Part shown: positions 41,565-50,286 of the stretch, in pieces
How positions within the stretch are numbered: position 1 is the stretch's first letter
Layout of the letters: each line of letters opens with the position of its first letter
DNA from: an uncultured Propionibacteriaceae bacterium
Lineage (GTDB): Bacteria; Actinomycetota; Actinomycetes; Propionibacteriales; Propionibacteriaceae
Direction: 5' to 3'
Assembly (NCBI GenBank): GCA_945911015.1
Contig: CAMDZW010000004.1
Coordinates: forward strand, 62,001 to 126,000
DNA: 64,000 bases
Made by a program: the position numbers and the translations under genes
Notes under the pieces: generated by a model
Database searches by the model: none
What the model was told of the DNA's origin: nothing
Seen by the model: the letters and a program-made list of their open reading frames with translations, nothing else

Positions 41565-42629
41565 ATGGTCCAGCGTCGACACCTGCTCACCGCAGGCCTA
41601 GCCATCGCTCCCGCCGTCGCCCTCGCCGGTTGCGGCCTCGACAACGGCGGTAGCGGAGACGGAGGGGACTCGGGGAGCCCGACCCCCTTCACCATCTACA
41701 CCGCCCGTGACAAGGCGCTCGCCGAGGATGTGATCAGCAAGTTCGAGGCCGCCAACCCGGAATGGGAAGGGATGGCCACCCTGCTGACCCTCGGCGCCCA
41801 GGAGGCCCTGGAGCGCATCCGGGCCGAGAAGGCCAACCCGCAGGGCGACATCTGGTGGGGCGGCACCCGTCAGCAGATGTCGCTGGGCGCCAGTGACGGG
41901 GTGTTGGCTGCTGCCCCCCAGGCGGTTGTCGACGCCGTGCCGGAGAAGTACCGCGACCCGGAGGGTCTGTGGGTCGGCGAGATGCTGTTGGCCGAGCTGT
42001 TCATGATCAACACCGAGATGATGCCCAAGGACCAGGCCCCGAAGGACTGGGACGACCTGATCACCTCGGACCTGAGCGGCAAGCTGATCATCCGCGACGT
42101 CGAGGCCTCGGGCACCATGCGCTCGATCTACTGCGCGATGATCGATCGCCTCTACGACGAGCAGGACTCGCCCGAGCCCGGCTACGAGTGGCTCACCCAG
42201 CTGGACGCCAACACCAAGGTGTACGCCGCGAACCCCACCGACCTGTACCAGCGCCTCAGCCGTCAGGAAGCACCCCTGTCGCTGTGGAACCTGCAGGACA
42301 TCATGCTGCAGAAGTTCGGCGACTTCCCGATGCTCGACGCGGTCGTGCCCTCCTCGGGCGCACCGATCTTGGTCGACGGTGTCGCCAAGGTCGCCGGCGG
42401 CCCGGGCAGTGCCGGAGCCGATCTCTTCCTCGAGTTCCTGATGAGCGCCGAGACCCAGGCCACCCTGGCCGAGGAGCGCTACCAGATCCCGACCATCGAG
42501 CTCGAGTCCGAGCCCAGCTGGCTGGCTGAGCTCGGTCTCAGCGAGATGGAGCTGGACTGGGATCGCATCGGCGAGAACGAGAACGACTGGATCGCCCACT
42601 GGGCCAGCACCATCAAGGGCAAGGGCTGA
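41565..42629 (+). CDS. ABC solute-binding lipoprotein (Fe3+/polyamine/phosphonate class)
   Basis: A 354-residue lipoprotein: MVQRRHLLTAGLAIAP with the lipobox VALAGCG, then FTIYTARDKALAEDVISKF, the opening characteristic of AfuA/FbpA/PhnS-type binding proteins. GDIWWGGTRQQM and SLWNLQDIMLQKF line the probable ligand cleft. The tyrosine pair that holds iron in FbpA is not evident, so an organic anion or conjugate is as likely as iron. AAAGGAG precedes the ATG. With the following ATPase and fused permease it makes a complete importer. Confidence 0.83.
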   Translation: MVQRRHLLTAGLAIAPAVALAGCGLDNGGSGDGGDSGSPTPFTIYTARDKALAEDVISKFEAANPEWEGMATLLTLGAQEALERIRAEKANPQGDIWWGGTRQQMSLGASDGVLAAAPQAVVDAVPEKYRDPEGLWVGEMLLAELFMINTEMMPKDQAPKDWDDLITSDLSGKLIIRDVEASGTMRSIYCAMIDRLYDEQDSPEPGYEWLTQLDANTKVYAANPTDLYQRLSRQEAPLSLWNLQDIMLQKFGDFPMLDAVVPSSGAPILVDGVAKVAGGPGSAGADLFLEFLMSAETQATLAEERYQIPTIELESEPSWLAELGLSEMELDWDRIGENENDWIAHWASTIKGKG

Positions 42630-42670
42630 CCCACGCCCCTTCCCGCACCACCACTCACGTCAGGAGTCCC

Positions 42671-43768
42671 ATGACCTCCGTGTCACTCGTCGATGTCACC
42701 AAGCGGTACGGCCAGGCGGCGCCATCGGTCGATCAACTCTCCTTCACGATCGCCGACGGCGAGTTCTTCACCCTGCTCGGCCCGTCCGGCTGCGGCAAGT
42801 CGACGACACTGCGCATGATTGCTGGGTTCGTGGCACCCACCGAAGGCACCATCCGCTTCGGTGAGAGTGATGTGACCGGTGTCCCGCCCTACCGGCGGGA
42901 CACCGGCATGGTGTTCCAGAACTACGCCCTGTTCCCCCACATGGACGTCACAGCCAATGTGGCGTACGGGCTGAGGATGCGGCGGACCGCGAAGGCCGAC
43001 CGTGCCCAACGGGTACGGGAAGCGCTCGACGTCGTCGGCCTGGGACCGTATGCCGACCGTCGGATCCAGGAGCTCTCCGGTGGCCAGCAGCAGCGTGTGG
43101 CCCTGGCCAGGGCCCTGGTGATCCGACCCTCGGTACTCCTGTTGGACGAGCCACTGAGCAACCTGGACGCCAAACTGCGCGAGGAGACCCGGAGCCAGAT
43201 CCGTCAGCTCCAGCAGGAGTTCAAGATCACCAGCGTCTACGTCACCCACGACCAGGCCGAGGCCATGGCCGTCAGTGACCGGATCGCGGTGCTGGAAGCA
43301 GGTGTGCTGCACCAGTTGGGATCCCCCCGTGAGATCTACCACCGGCCGGCCACCGCCTTCGTGGCCAACTTCATCGGCCGGTCCAATGTCATCGCCGGGA
43401 CCGTAACTGATCGCGACGACACCTGGCTCGGGGTCAAACTCGACGACGGATCGGTGCTTCAGGCATCGGTCCACCCCGACACCCTGTCCGCGACCGCGGA
43501 GGTCGGCGACGAAGTGGCACTGTCCCTGCGCCCCGAGGCGATCGAGGTGGCCGGGCCCGCACCGGCGGCAGCCGATCGCGAGATCGGCACCCTGCACGGT
43601 CGTGTCACCGCGGTCGAGTTCACCGGCTCCACCAGCCAGATCACCCTAGAACGCAAGGGCGGCGACGAGATGCTGGTCAGCGTCACCGACAGCGACGACC
43701 TCCCCGAGGTCGACACCGAAGTGGCGCTGCGCCCGGATCCGGCCCGGATCTGGACGGTTCAGCCGTGA
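42671..43768 (+). CDS. ABC transporter ATPase (PotA/FbpC-like)
   Basis: A 365-residue ATPase with Walker A GPSGCGKST, Q-loop FQNYALFPHM, signature LSGGQQQR, Walker B VLLLDEPLSNLD and the switch His in VTHDQAEA. A C-terminal TOBE-type regulatory domain follows from about residue 240. AGGAG lies 7 nt before the ATG. Its stop overlaps the GTG of the permease gene. Confidence 0.92.
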   Translation: MTSVSLVDVTKRYGQAAPSVDQLSFTIADGEFFTLLGPSGCGKSTTLRMIAGFVAPTEGTIRFGESDVTGVPPYRRDTGMVFQNYALFPHMDVTANVAYGLRMRRTAKADRAQRVREALDVVGLGPYADRRIQELSGGQQQRVALARALVIRPSVLLLDEPLSNLDAKLREETRSQIRQLQQEFKITSVYVTHDQAEAMAVSDRIAVLEAGVLHQLGSPREIYHRPATAFVANFIGRSNVIAGTVTDRDDTWLGVKLDDGSVLQASVHPDTLSATAEVGDEVALSLRPEAIEVAGPAPAAADREIGTLHGRVTAVEFTGSTSQITLERKGGDEMLVSVTDSDDLPEVDTEVALRPDPARIWTVQP

Positions 43769-45504
43769 CCACCGGAACCGTACCGACCGACGGCATCGTC
43801 GCGGCCCCGGCCAGGCGACGCCGCGCGATCACCGCAGCAGACCGCTTCATCTATGTCCTCGCGGTACCGCTGGCGCTGGTGCTGTTGATCTATGTCGTCA
43901 TGCCGATGCTCGCGACGGTGGTGACCTCCTTCAACAATGGCGGCACCGCCTACCGGGCATTCCTGAGCAGCGGGTCGACCTTGTCGGCGCTGCTGACCTC
44001 GGTCGGCATCTCGGTGGTGTCGGTGGTGACTGCCGGAGTGCTCGGATCGACCTTGGCCGTCCTGCTGACCCGCTTCGACTTCCCGGGCCGCCGGGCGCTG
44101 CGGGTGTTCGCCATCCTGCCGATGGCGCTGCCGCCGCTGATCGGCGCGATGTCGTTCTACTACTTGTACGGATCGTCGGGGATCATGCCGCGTGCGCTCG
44201 CGGCACTGACCGGCATCTCGGCCGACGCCGTGGCCGCCGATGGGATCGCCGGTGTGCTGCTGGTCCACACCCTGACCATGTATCCGTACTTCTATCTCTC
44301 GGTCACCGCTGGCCTGGCCGGCAGTGACGCCTCCCTCGAGGAGGCCGCCCTCAACCTCGGCGCACGTCGCTCCACCATGTGGCGTACGGTGCTGCTGCCG
44401 ATGCTGACCCCGGCTCTGGTCTCGGGCGCATTGCTCACCTTCATGGTGTCGATGGCCTCCTTCACCGCACCGCAGTTCTACAACGTGAACACCCTCACCA
44501 TGCGTATCGTCGGGGCCAAGACCTCGGGGGACTACGAGCTCGCCGCGGCCCAGTCCACGGTGCTGTCGGCGGTGTCGATCGCCTTCCTGCTGGCGATGCG
44601 GTGGTACCAGAACCGCCGCTCCACGGTGAACGCCTCCAAGGGCACGCCGCAGGCAGCCACCGCTGTCCAGGGCTGGCCGATGCGGATCCTGGCTGCGGTC
44701 GGTTCGCTGGTGGTCATGCTGATCCTGGTGGCACCGGTCGCCGCGATCTTGCTGTTGGCCTTCACAGTGGACGGCACCTGGACCGTACAGATCCTGCCTC
44801 CGCAGTACACGATGTCCAACTTCGTGGAGATCTTCACTCACGCCCGCAGTCTGCGGCCGCTGCTCGTCTCGGCCCAGATGTCGGGCCTAGCCATGGTGAT
44901 CTCGATCCTGATCGGCACCCTCACCGCCTGGGTGGTCGGACGTTGGCGTGGTCGTGGCGCCGGAGTGCTGGATGTGATGATCATGTTGCCGTGGGCGCTG
45001 CCCGGCACCGTGGTCGGCATCAACATCGTTACCGCCTTCGCCGCGCCCACCCCGTTCAACCTCGGGCAGGTGTTCATCGGCTCACTGTGGATCCTGCCGC
45101 TGGCGTACGTGATCAGGTTCGTCCCGCTGGTCTTCCGCAACGCCGCTGCTTCCCTGGCTCAGATCGACCCCTCGGTCGAGGAAGCCGCCCAGAGCCTGGG
45201 CGCCGGGCCGTGGCGGACCCTGCAGTCGGTCACGCTGCCCTTGATGGCCAAGGGCGTCATCGCCGGTGCGCTGCTCGCCTTCGTCCAGGGATTCGGCGAG
45301 TACGTGGCGTCGGTGGTGATCTATCCACCACGCTTCATCCCCTTGTCGGTCGAGATCTACAACCGCCAGTACGCCAACGAGCTCGGCTCGGCCTTTGCGT
45401 ACGGTTCGCTGCAGATGGTGGCGATTCTGGTGGTGCTGATCATCTCCGAGCTGATGGACCGACCCCCGCGCCGACGTTCCCGAGCACGTACGACACCATC
45501 GTGA
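43765..45504 (+). CDS. Fused two-domain ABC permease (FbpB/AfuB-like)
   Basis: A 579-residue membrane protein consisting of two permease domains in tandem, about 12 transmembrane segments in all. Each half has its EAA loop: EEAALNLGARRSTMWRTVLLP near residue 192 and EEAAQSLGAGPWRTLQSVTLP near 473. This internally duplicated form is typical of iron, thiamine and aminoethylphosphonate importers. GTG start, 4-bp overlap with the ATPase gene. Confidence 0.9.
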   Translation: MTTGTVPTDGIVAAPARRRRAITAADRFIYVLAVPLALVLLIYVVMPMLATVVTSFNNGGTAYRAFLSSGSTLSALLTSVGISVVSVVTAGVLGSTLAVLLTRFDFPGRRALRVFAILPMALPPLIGAMSFYYLYGSSGIMPRALAALTGISADAVAADGIAGVLLVHTLTMYPYFYLSVTAGLAGSDASLEEAALNLGARRSTMWRTVLLPMLTPALVSGALLTFMVSMASFTAPQFYNVNTLTMRIVGAKTSGDYELAAAQSTVLSAVSIAFLLAMRWYQNRRSTVNASKGTPQAATAVQGWPMRILAAVGSLVVMLILVAPVAAILLLAFTVDGTWTVQILPPQYTMSNFVEIFTHARSLRPLLVSAQMSGLAMVISILIGTLTAWVVGRWRGRGAGVLDVMIMLPWALPGTVVGINIVTAFAAPTPFNLGQVFIGSLWILPLAYVIRFVPLVFRNAAASLAQIDPSVEEAAQSLGAGPWRTLQSVTLPLMAKGVIAGALLAFVQGFGEYVASVVIYPPRFIPLSVEIYNRQYANELGSAFAYGSLQMVAILVVLIISELMDRPPRRRSRARTTPS

Positions 45505-45559
45505 CGTCGTTGACTGCCCCCATCCATCCGCTCCCCATTCCCCTGTCATGAAGGACTCC

Positions 45560-47998
45560 ATGCCTGACCAACCGCTCGTTGACCGTGATGACCTGTCGAT
45601 CTACTGGGACAACCATCTCCGGGTCGCCTTCGAGACCTCGGCGCCCCACGACCTGCCGGCGATGGTGGAGGCGTCCTTGGCCCACGTCCTGATGTTGGGC
45701 GAACGGGGCGCCCTGCCCGCGGAGCGTTCCCAGCGGCTGCTGCGGGGCCTGCTCGAACTGTGGCAACAGCTCGGTCCCGGTCAGAACCAGGCCGCCTGGC
45801 AGCCGCGGGTGCGGTCGTACGACTTCGACGGCAGTGTCGAGGATCCGTACTACTACCTCGAGCAGCAGCTGGCCAAGGCCTGCGACATCTCCACCGACGA
45901 CCTCGATGTCCAACTGGCCCGGTCGCGCAATGACCTCGACGCCGGTGTCTTTCGGATGATTCTTCGCCGCGGGATCCTGGATGTCGCCGAACTGCTGGTC
46001 CAGACCGCAACCGATGTGCTCGCGGCGTCGGAGCGCACCTGTGAGGACGTGGTGATCGGGCACACCCATCGCCGTCCGGCACAACCAACCACCATCGGGC
46101 ATGTGCTGTCCGGACTGGCTGAGACGTTGATCTCGCAGGCCTCGGATCTGGTCGGGGTGTACGACGAGATGAACGTCTCCCCTCTGGGCTCGGCGGCCTT
46201 CACCGGGACCGACATCGACATCGACGCCGACCGGCTCGCCGAGCTGCTCGGCTTCGACTCTGCCTTCACCGCCAGCTACGAGGCAGTGGCCGGCGCGGAG
46301 CACTTCATGCGACTCGCGGCGGTGTTCGCCCGGGTGACCTCGACCGGTGCGCGCTGGGCGCGGGTGCTGCAGGAATGGATGAACCTCGGGTGGGTAGCCA
46401 CGCCTGCGTCGTTCAGCCAGGGCTCGTCGATCATGCCGCAGAAACAGAACCCGGTTGTGCTGGAGCACCTGGTGTCGATGGCGGGGGCCTCCAATGCCGA
46501 CATGCTCGCGACGTACACCACGATCGCGGCCGGATGGTACGAGGACTCCAACAATGCGACCACCGATGTGCAGAAGCATCTGTGGCATGCGACCGATCTG
46601 GTGGTGCGGTTCCTCCGGTTGTACGACGGGGTGATCCGCGAACTCGAAGTCAAGGACCTTCCCGATGACCTGACCATTGTGCGCAGTGGCGCCACCACGA
46701 CTGCGGTCGCTGAGGCCCTGGCCCAGCGGTCGGTGCCGTGGCGAGCTGCCCATGGCGTGGTCGGCCAGCTGTTCCGTGCCGGGGACCCGACGACCTGGGA
46801 TGCCACTCAGGTGGCATCGGCGCTGACGGCTGCCGGCGTCGATCCGGAGCCGTCGGTGGTCGAGCTCGTGATGACCTCGGGCCGCGAACCCCGTCGGGTG
46901 CTGGACCGACGCCAGCCGGGAAGCCCCGGAGTGGCTGCCGTGCACCACGCCAATGCGGGAAACCGTCGCCGTGTCAGCGAGCTCGTCGAGACTTTTGCGG
47001 TGCGCCGCCGTCATCTCGACCGGGCCAGGACCGACCTGTTGGTCGCCGCGCAGGCCTGCGTCGACGGCGCCTCAGCGGGACGGCGACCCCGGCTGGCCGT
47101 GGTGGGCAATGCAAACCTGGACGTGATCGTCCATGGGATCGAGCAGCTGCCCGAGCCGGGTCGAGAGCGCATCGTGCCAGCGGTGGAGATCCGCCTCGGT
47201 GGCTCGGCGGCGATCAGTGCCGTCCGGGCGACGCACCGCGGGGTCCGGGCCGATCTGGTCTCCCGGGTGGGCACCGATCCGGCGACCGATGTCCTGCGCG
47301 GCCTGATGCGCACCTCCCATCTCGACCTGCACCTGGTCGACGACGCCACCGCACCGTCTGCTGTGACGGTCGCGCTGGAGTCCCTCGACCGAGACCGCTC
47401 CTTCTGGTCATCCCTGGGCGCACTGTCCACCTTCGGCCCCCAGGACGTACCGGCCGATGCGCTGACCGCCGACGCCGTCCTGTTCAGCGGATATCACCTG
47501 CTGCCCGAGCTGCAGGGTGCCGCCCTGGCCGAGGTGCTGAGGACGGCACAGGAGTCGGGGGCGATCACCGCCCTCGACACCGGGGATCCCAGTGACGGCT
47601 GGACCGCACAACTGCGTCAGGAACTTCTCGAGTCGGTGCTTCCCCAGGTGAACATCTTCCTGCCCAATGAGAGTGAGTTGTCCGGGCTGTCCGGTGAGAC
47701 CGACCCTGAGCGGGCGGCCCAGGACATCGTCGACCGGACCGGGTGCCAGGTGGTCGCGAAGTTGGGGGCCCGAGGCGCTCTGGTGGTGGACGGGTCCGGG
47801 CTCACCCGGCATCCGGCGCCCGAGGTCCAGCCCCTCGACACGACCGGTGCCGGCGACACCTTCAATGCCGTGCTGCTGTCCGCGGTCCTCGGCGGTGCGA
47901 GCCTGGCAGAGGCTGCCGACGCGGCCGTGCGGGTCACCTCGGCAGTGATCGCGGTCCCCGATGCCGAACGCGCGGATCTGCTGCAGCGGCTGACCTGA
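45560..47998 (+). CDS. Argininosuccinate-lyase-like domain fused to PfkB-family kinase
   Basis: An 812-residue two-enzyme protein. Residues 1 to about 490 form a fumarase/aspartase-superfamily lyase nearest ArgH: LARSRNDLDAG, the acid-base region GHTHRRPAQPTTIGH and the signature GSSIMPQKQNPVVLEH are complete. Residues about 510-812 are a PfkB sugar or nucleoside kinase: AVVGNANLDVIV, EIRLGGSAAISAV and the catalytic DTTGAGDTFNAV. AAGGA 5 nt before ATG 45560 fixes the start. The lyase should split a C-N bond of an N-succinyl-type compound, releasing fumarate; the kinase should phosphorylate the freed sugar or nucleoside. It ends the ROK/ABC operon, so the substrate is probably what the importer brings in. 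Confidence 0.85.
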   Translation: MPDQPLVDRDDLSIYWDNHLRVAFETSAPHDLPAMVEASLAHVLMLGERGALPAERSQRLLRGLLELWQQLGPGQNQAAWQPRVRSYDFDGSVEDPYYYLEQQLAKACDISTDDLDVQLARSRNDLDAGVFRMILRRGILDVAELLVQTATDVLAASERTCEDVVIGHTHRRPAQPTTIGHVLSGLAETLISQASDLVGVYDEMNVSPLGSAAFTGTDIDIDADRLAELLGFDSAFTASYEAVAGAEHFMRLAAVFARVTSTGARWARVLQEWMNLGWVATPASFSQGSSIMPQKQNPVVLEHLVSMAGASNADMLATYTTIAAGWYEDSNNATTDVQKHLWHATDLVVRFLRLYDGVIRELEVKDLPDDLTIVRSGATTTAVAEALAQRSVPWRAAHGVVGQLFRAGDPTTWDATQVASALTAAGVDPEPSVVELVMTSGREPRRVLDRRQPGSPGVAAVHHANAGNRRRVSELVETFAVRRRHLDRARTDLLVAAQACVDGASAGRRPRLAVVGNANLDVIVHGIEQLPEPGRERIVPAVEIRLGGSAAISAVRATHRGVRADLVSRVGTDPATDVLRGLMRTSHLDLHLVDDATAPSAVTVALESLDRDRSFWSSLGALSTFGPQDVPADALTADAVLFSGYHLLPELQGAALAEVLRTAQESGAITALDTGDPSDGWTAQLRQELLESVLPQVNIFLPNESELSGLSGETDPERAAQDIVDRTGCQVVAKLGARGALVVDGSGLTRHPAPEVQPLDTTGAGDTFNAVLLSAVLGGASLAEAADAAVRVTSAVIAVPDAERADLLQRLT

Positions 47999-48028
47999 CC
48001 ACCGTACGGAGGAGAGTTCTCACCAAAC

Positions 48029-48085
48029 CTGCCGCTGACAGCGCTTATGGCCCTGTATGGCGGTTGTCTCCCTCCACAGCGGCAG
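48029..48085. repeat. 57-bp intergenic repeat, copy 2
   Basis: Same length and ends (CTGCCGC and GCGGCAG) as the copy at 37203-37259, again between convergent genes, starting 31 bp after the lyase-kinase stop and ending 33 bp before the HAD gene stop. The two copies bracket the whole ROK/PIG-L/ABC locus. Confidence 0.65.
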
Positions 48086-48117
48086 AGTTGGTACCAGCCG
48101 GGCGGGGTTGGTGGCTC

Positions 48118-49098
48118 TCAGCCCACCCGGCCAAGGAAATCTGACGCATCAGGCGTACGGCCGGCGTCAGCTTCCCGCCACATCAGGTGAGCAGCCGCCC
48201 AGACCGACTCCAGGCGAGAGCCACCTCGGACGACGAGGACGCCGTCGCTGATCGAGGCCCGTGCCTCACCGACGGCATATCCGTCTTCGCTCGGATGCAG
48301 CACCAACGGCGGATCAAGCAGCGCGGCGAGGCTGTCACCGATGTGGGTGGGGCGCCGGTCGGGGGCTGCAGTCAGCAGGTCCCGCGGCCCGTGACTGCCG
48401 CTCAGCGCAAGCATGCAGTCCAGTCCGATGGCTCGGGCACCGGCGATGTCGGTGTCGAGACGGTCACCGACGAAGATCGGCGCCGTTGCGTCGTGGCGGG
48501 CGAGGGCCGCCTCGAACAGCGGTCGGTGCGGCTTGCCGGCGACCTCAGCTGGCCGACCGGTGGCGTAGGTGATCGCGGCGACGGCAGCGCCGTTGGCCGG
48601 GACGAGTCCGCGGTCGGTCGGCACGGTGCGGTCGTCGTTGGTCGCGATCCACTCGATCCCAGCCTGGATGGCCAGGACGGCGTCGGTGATCCGCTCCCAG
48701 ATCGGCGCCGCACCGCCACCTTGCAGCAGGCCCACCGGGTCGTCGGCGATCGAATCCACCGGCACCATCCCGGCCGCGACCACGGCGGACTTCACTCCGG
48801 CGCCTCCGACGACCATGATGCGGGCGCCCTCGCCGTACCGTTCGCGCAGCAGTGCCGCGCCGGCCTGGGCCGAGGTGATCACCTCGGCCTCTGTGGCGGG
48901 AATGCCCAGTCCCGACAGCCGCTCAGCCACCGCTGCGGGCGCGTGCCCGGCACCGTTGGTGACGAAGCCGACCGGTAGGCCACGATCACGCAACTCGGCC
49001 AAGGCCCCCACGACACCCGGGACTGCCGCCGGACCGCGGTAGACCACCCCATCGAGATCGAACAGTGTCAGGTCGTACTGATCGATGAGCGCCGTCAT
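48118..49098 (-). CDS. HAD-IIA family phosphatase (NagD-like)
   Basis: A 326-residue HAD hydrolase. The nucleophile motif is LFDLDGVVYRG, motif II is in VGFVTNGAG, and motifs III/IV are GKPHRPLFEAAL and FVGDRLDTDIAGA. The cap lies between motifs II and III, as in the NagD/PGP (IIA) group. About 65 extra C-terminal residues (LVLHPSEDGYAVGEA onward) form a small domain. It is predicted to dephosphorylate a small sugar phosphate or nucleotide. It is convergent with the lyase-kinase operon across the 57-bp repeat. Confidence 0.87.
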   Translation of the reverse strand: MTALIDQYDLTLFDLDGVVYRGPAAVPGVVGALAELRDRGLPVGFVTNGAGHAPAAVAERLSGLGIPATEAEVITSAQAGAALLRERYGEGARIMVVGGAGVKSAVVAAGMVPVDSIADDPVGLLQGGGAAPIWERITDAVLAIQAGIEWIATNDDRTVPTDRGLVPANGAAVAAITYATGRPAEVAGKPHRPLFEAALARHDATAPIFVGDRLDTDIAGARAIGLDCMLALSGSHGPRDLLTAAPDRRPTHIGDSLAALLDPPLVLHPSEDGYAVGEARASISDGVLVVRGGSRLESVWAAAHLMWREADAGRTPDASDFLGRVG

Positions 49099-49255
49099 TC
49101 CTCACCCGTTCCCGTCGTGTGCGTCGCGCACATCCTTGCCGGAAGATCGCTGCTGGGGCAAACCGTCGCCGCTGTGTGACACGACTGACGTGCGCCGGCG
49201 CCAATGGGTACGGACCTGCTGCACATCAGTTGCCCAGACATGACAAGCTGGGGTC

Positions 49256-50191
49256 ATGTCGTTGTTCCGCCGCGGCCGCCATGTCGAGGACGGCCCCGCC
49301 GATCCACACCTGGCTCCACTCTCGGTCGATCAGGCCGAGCAGCTGACGACGCTGGCCTGTGAGGCATTCGCCGAGCTCGGGATCGAGGTGGCCCCTGACG
49401 GCGAGGGAGCGTTGGAGACCGAGGACGCCTCGTACGGGCTGAGGAACCTCGCGGCGACGGTGAGTCGCCTGCCCCGCAGGAAATGGACCAAGGCCGTACG
49501 GCGCCATGTCCGGACCGTGGTCGAGGCGATGGATCTCGATCCGGACGAGGACGACGGGCTGCTGTTGTTCAAGCTGCGCCCGATCAGCCATGTCGAGGAG
49601 CCGCCGAGCTACGCACCCGAGGTGCTCCCGGGGATCTTGTTGGTCGCTGCGGTGGACTACCCGACCCATGTCCAGGAGCTGCTGTCCGACGACCACGTCG
49701 AGGAGTACGGCGGCTGGCCCGAGGCCTACCGGACCGGACTGGCCAATCTGCGGATGCTTCCGCCCCCGCATCACAGCACCGTCCATGGGGAGAGCCGCCA
49801 CCCGGCGACCGAGATCCACATGTTCCAGTCCGAGGACTTCTTCGGCGCCAGCCGGATCGCGGTCCTGCCCGAGCTGCTCGCCGAGATCGGCATCGAACGC
49901 CCATCCCATGGCGTCCTGTTGGCCATCCCCAACCGTCACCTCGCTGTGGTCCACGTGATCACCGAGGACGGTCTGCTGGACGCACTGCGGACGATGATCC
50001 GGATCGGCCACGGCGAACACGACGGTCACGAGGGGGCCATCTCTGCCGAGGTCTTCTATCGTGCCGCCGACGGGGAGACCCAGCAGCTGACCTGGACCAC
50101 CAGTGAGCGTTCGGTGGAGCTGCGGGTGAGTGGCCGCTTCGGTGAGGTCGTCCAGGATCTCAACCTGGCCCTTGATCCGCGCCAGGAGTGA
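49256..50191 (+). CDS. Conserved uncharacterised protein, YtpQ/DUF1444-like
   Basis: A 311-residue soluble protein. AIPNRHLAVVHVI near residue 222 and the preceding ELLAEIGIERPSHGVLL resemble the core of the YtpQ/DUF1444 family; the N-terminal half with LPRRKWTKAVRRHVRTVVEA is helical. No catalytic motif is seen. GGGG lies 2-6 nt before the ATG. Function unknown. Confidence 0.65.
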   Translation: MSLFRRGRHVEDGPADPHLAPLSVDQAEQLTTLACEAFAELGIEVAPDGEGALETEDASYGLRNLAATVSRLPRRKWTKAVRRHVRTVVEAMDLDPDEDDGLLLFKLRPISHVEEPPSYAPEVLPGILLVAAVDYPTHVQELLSDDHVEEYGGWPEAYRTGLANLRMLPPPHHSTVHGESRHPATEIHMFQSEDFFGASRIAVLPELLAEIGIERPSHGVLLAIPNRHLAVVHVITEDGLLDALRTMIRIGHGEHDGHEGAISAEVFYRAADGETQQLTWTTSERSVELRVSGRFGEVVQDLNLALDPRQE

Positions 50192-50235
50192 CCATCCCCT
50201 GTCGTTGAGGTGAACGACACGAATCACACGGTTGT

Positions 50236-50280
50236 AGTTGTCCACGGCTTGGGGACAACCCTGTGGACAACTTCTACACT
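50236..50280. promoter_or_regulatory. DnaA-box-like inverted repeat and promoter
   Basis: AGTTGTCCAC (50236-50245) and GTGGACAACT (50263-50272) are a perfect 10-bp inverted repeat; a third half, GGACAAC, lies between them at 50253-50259. TTGTCCAC is the core of the high-GC actinobacterial DnaA box. TACACT at 50275-50280 would be a -10 element for the next gene. It could be a DnaA-controlled promoter or an unrelated repressor operator. Confidence 0.5.
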
Positions 50281-50286
50281 TGCGCC

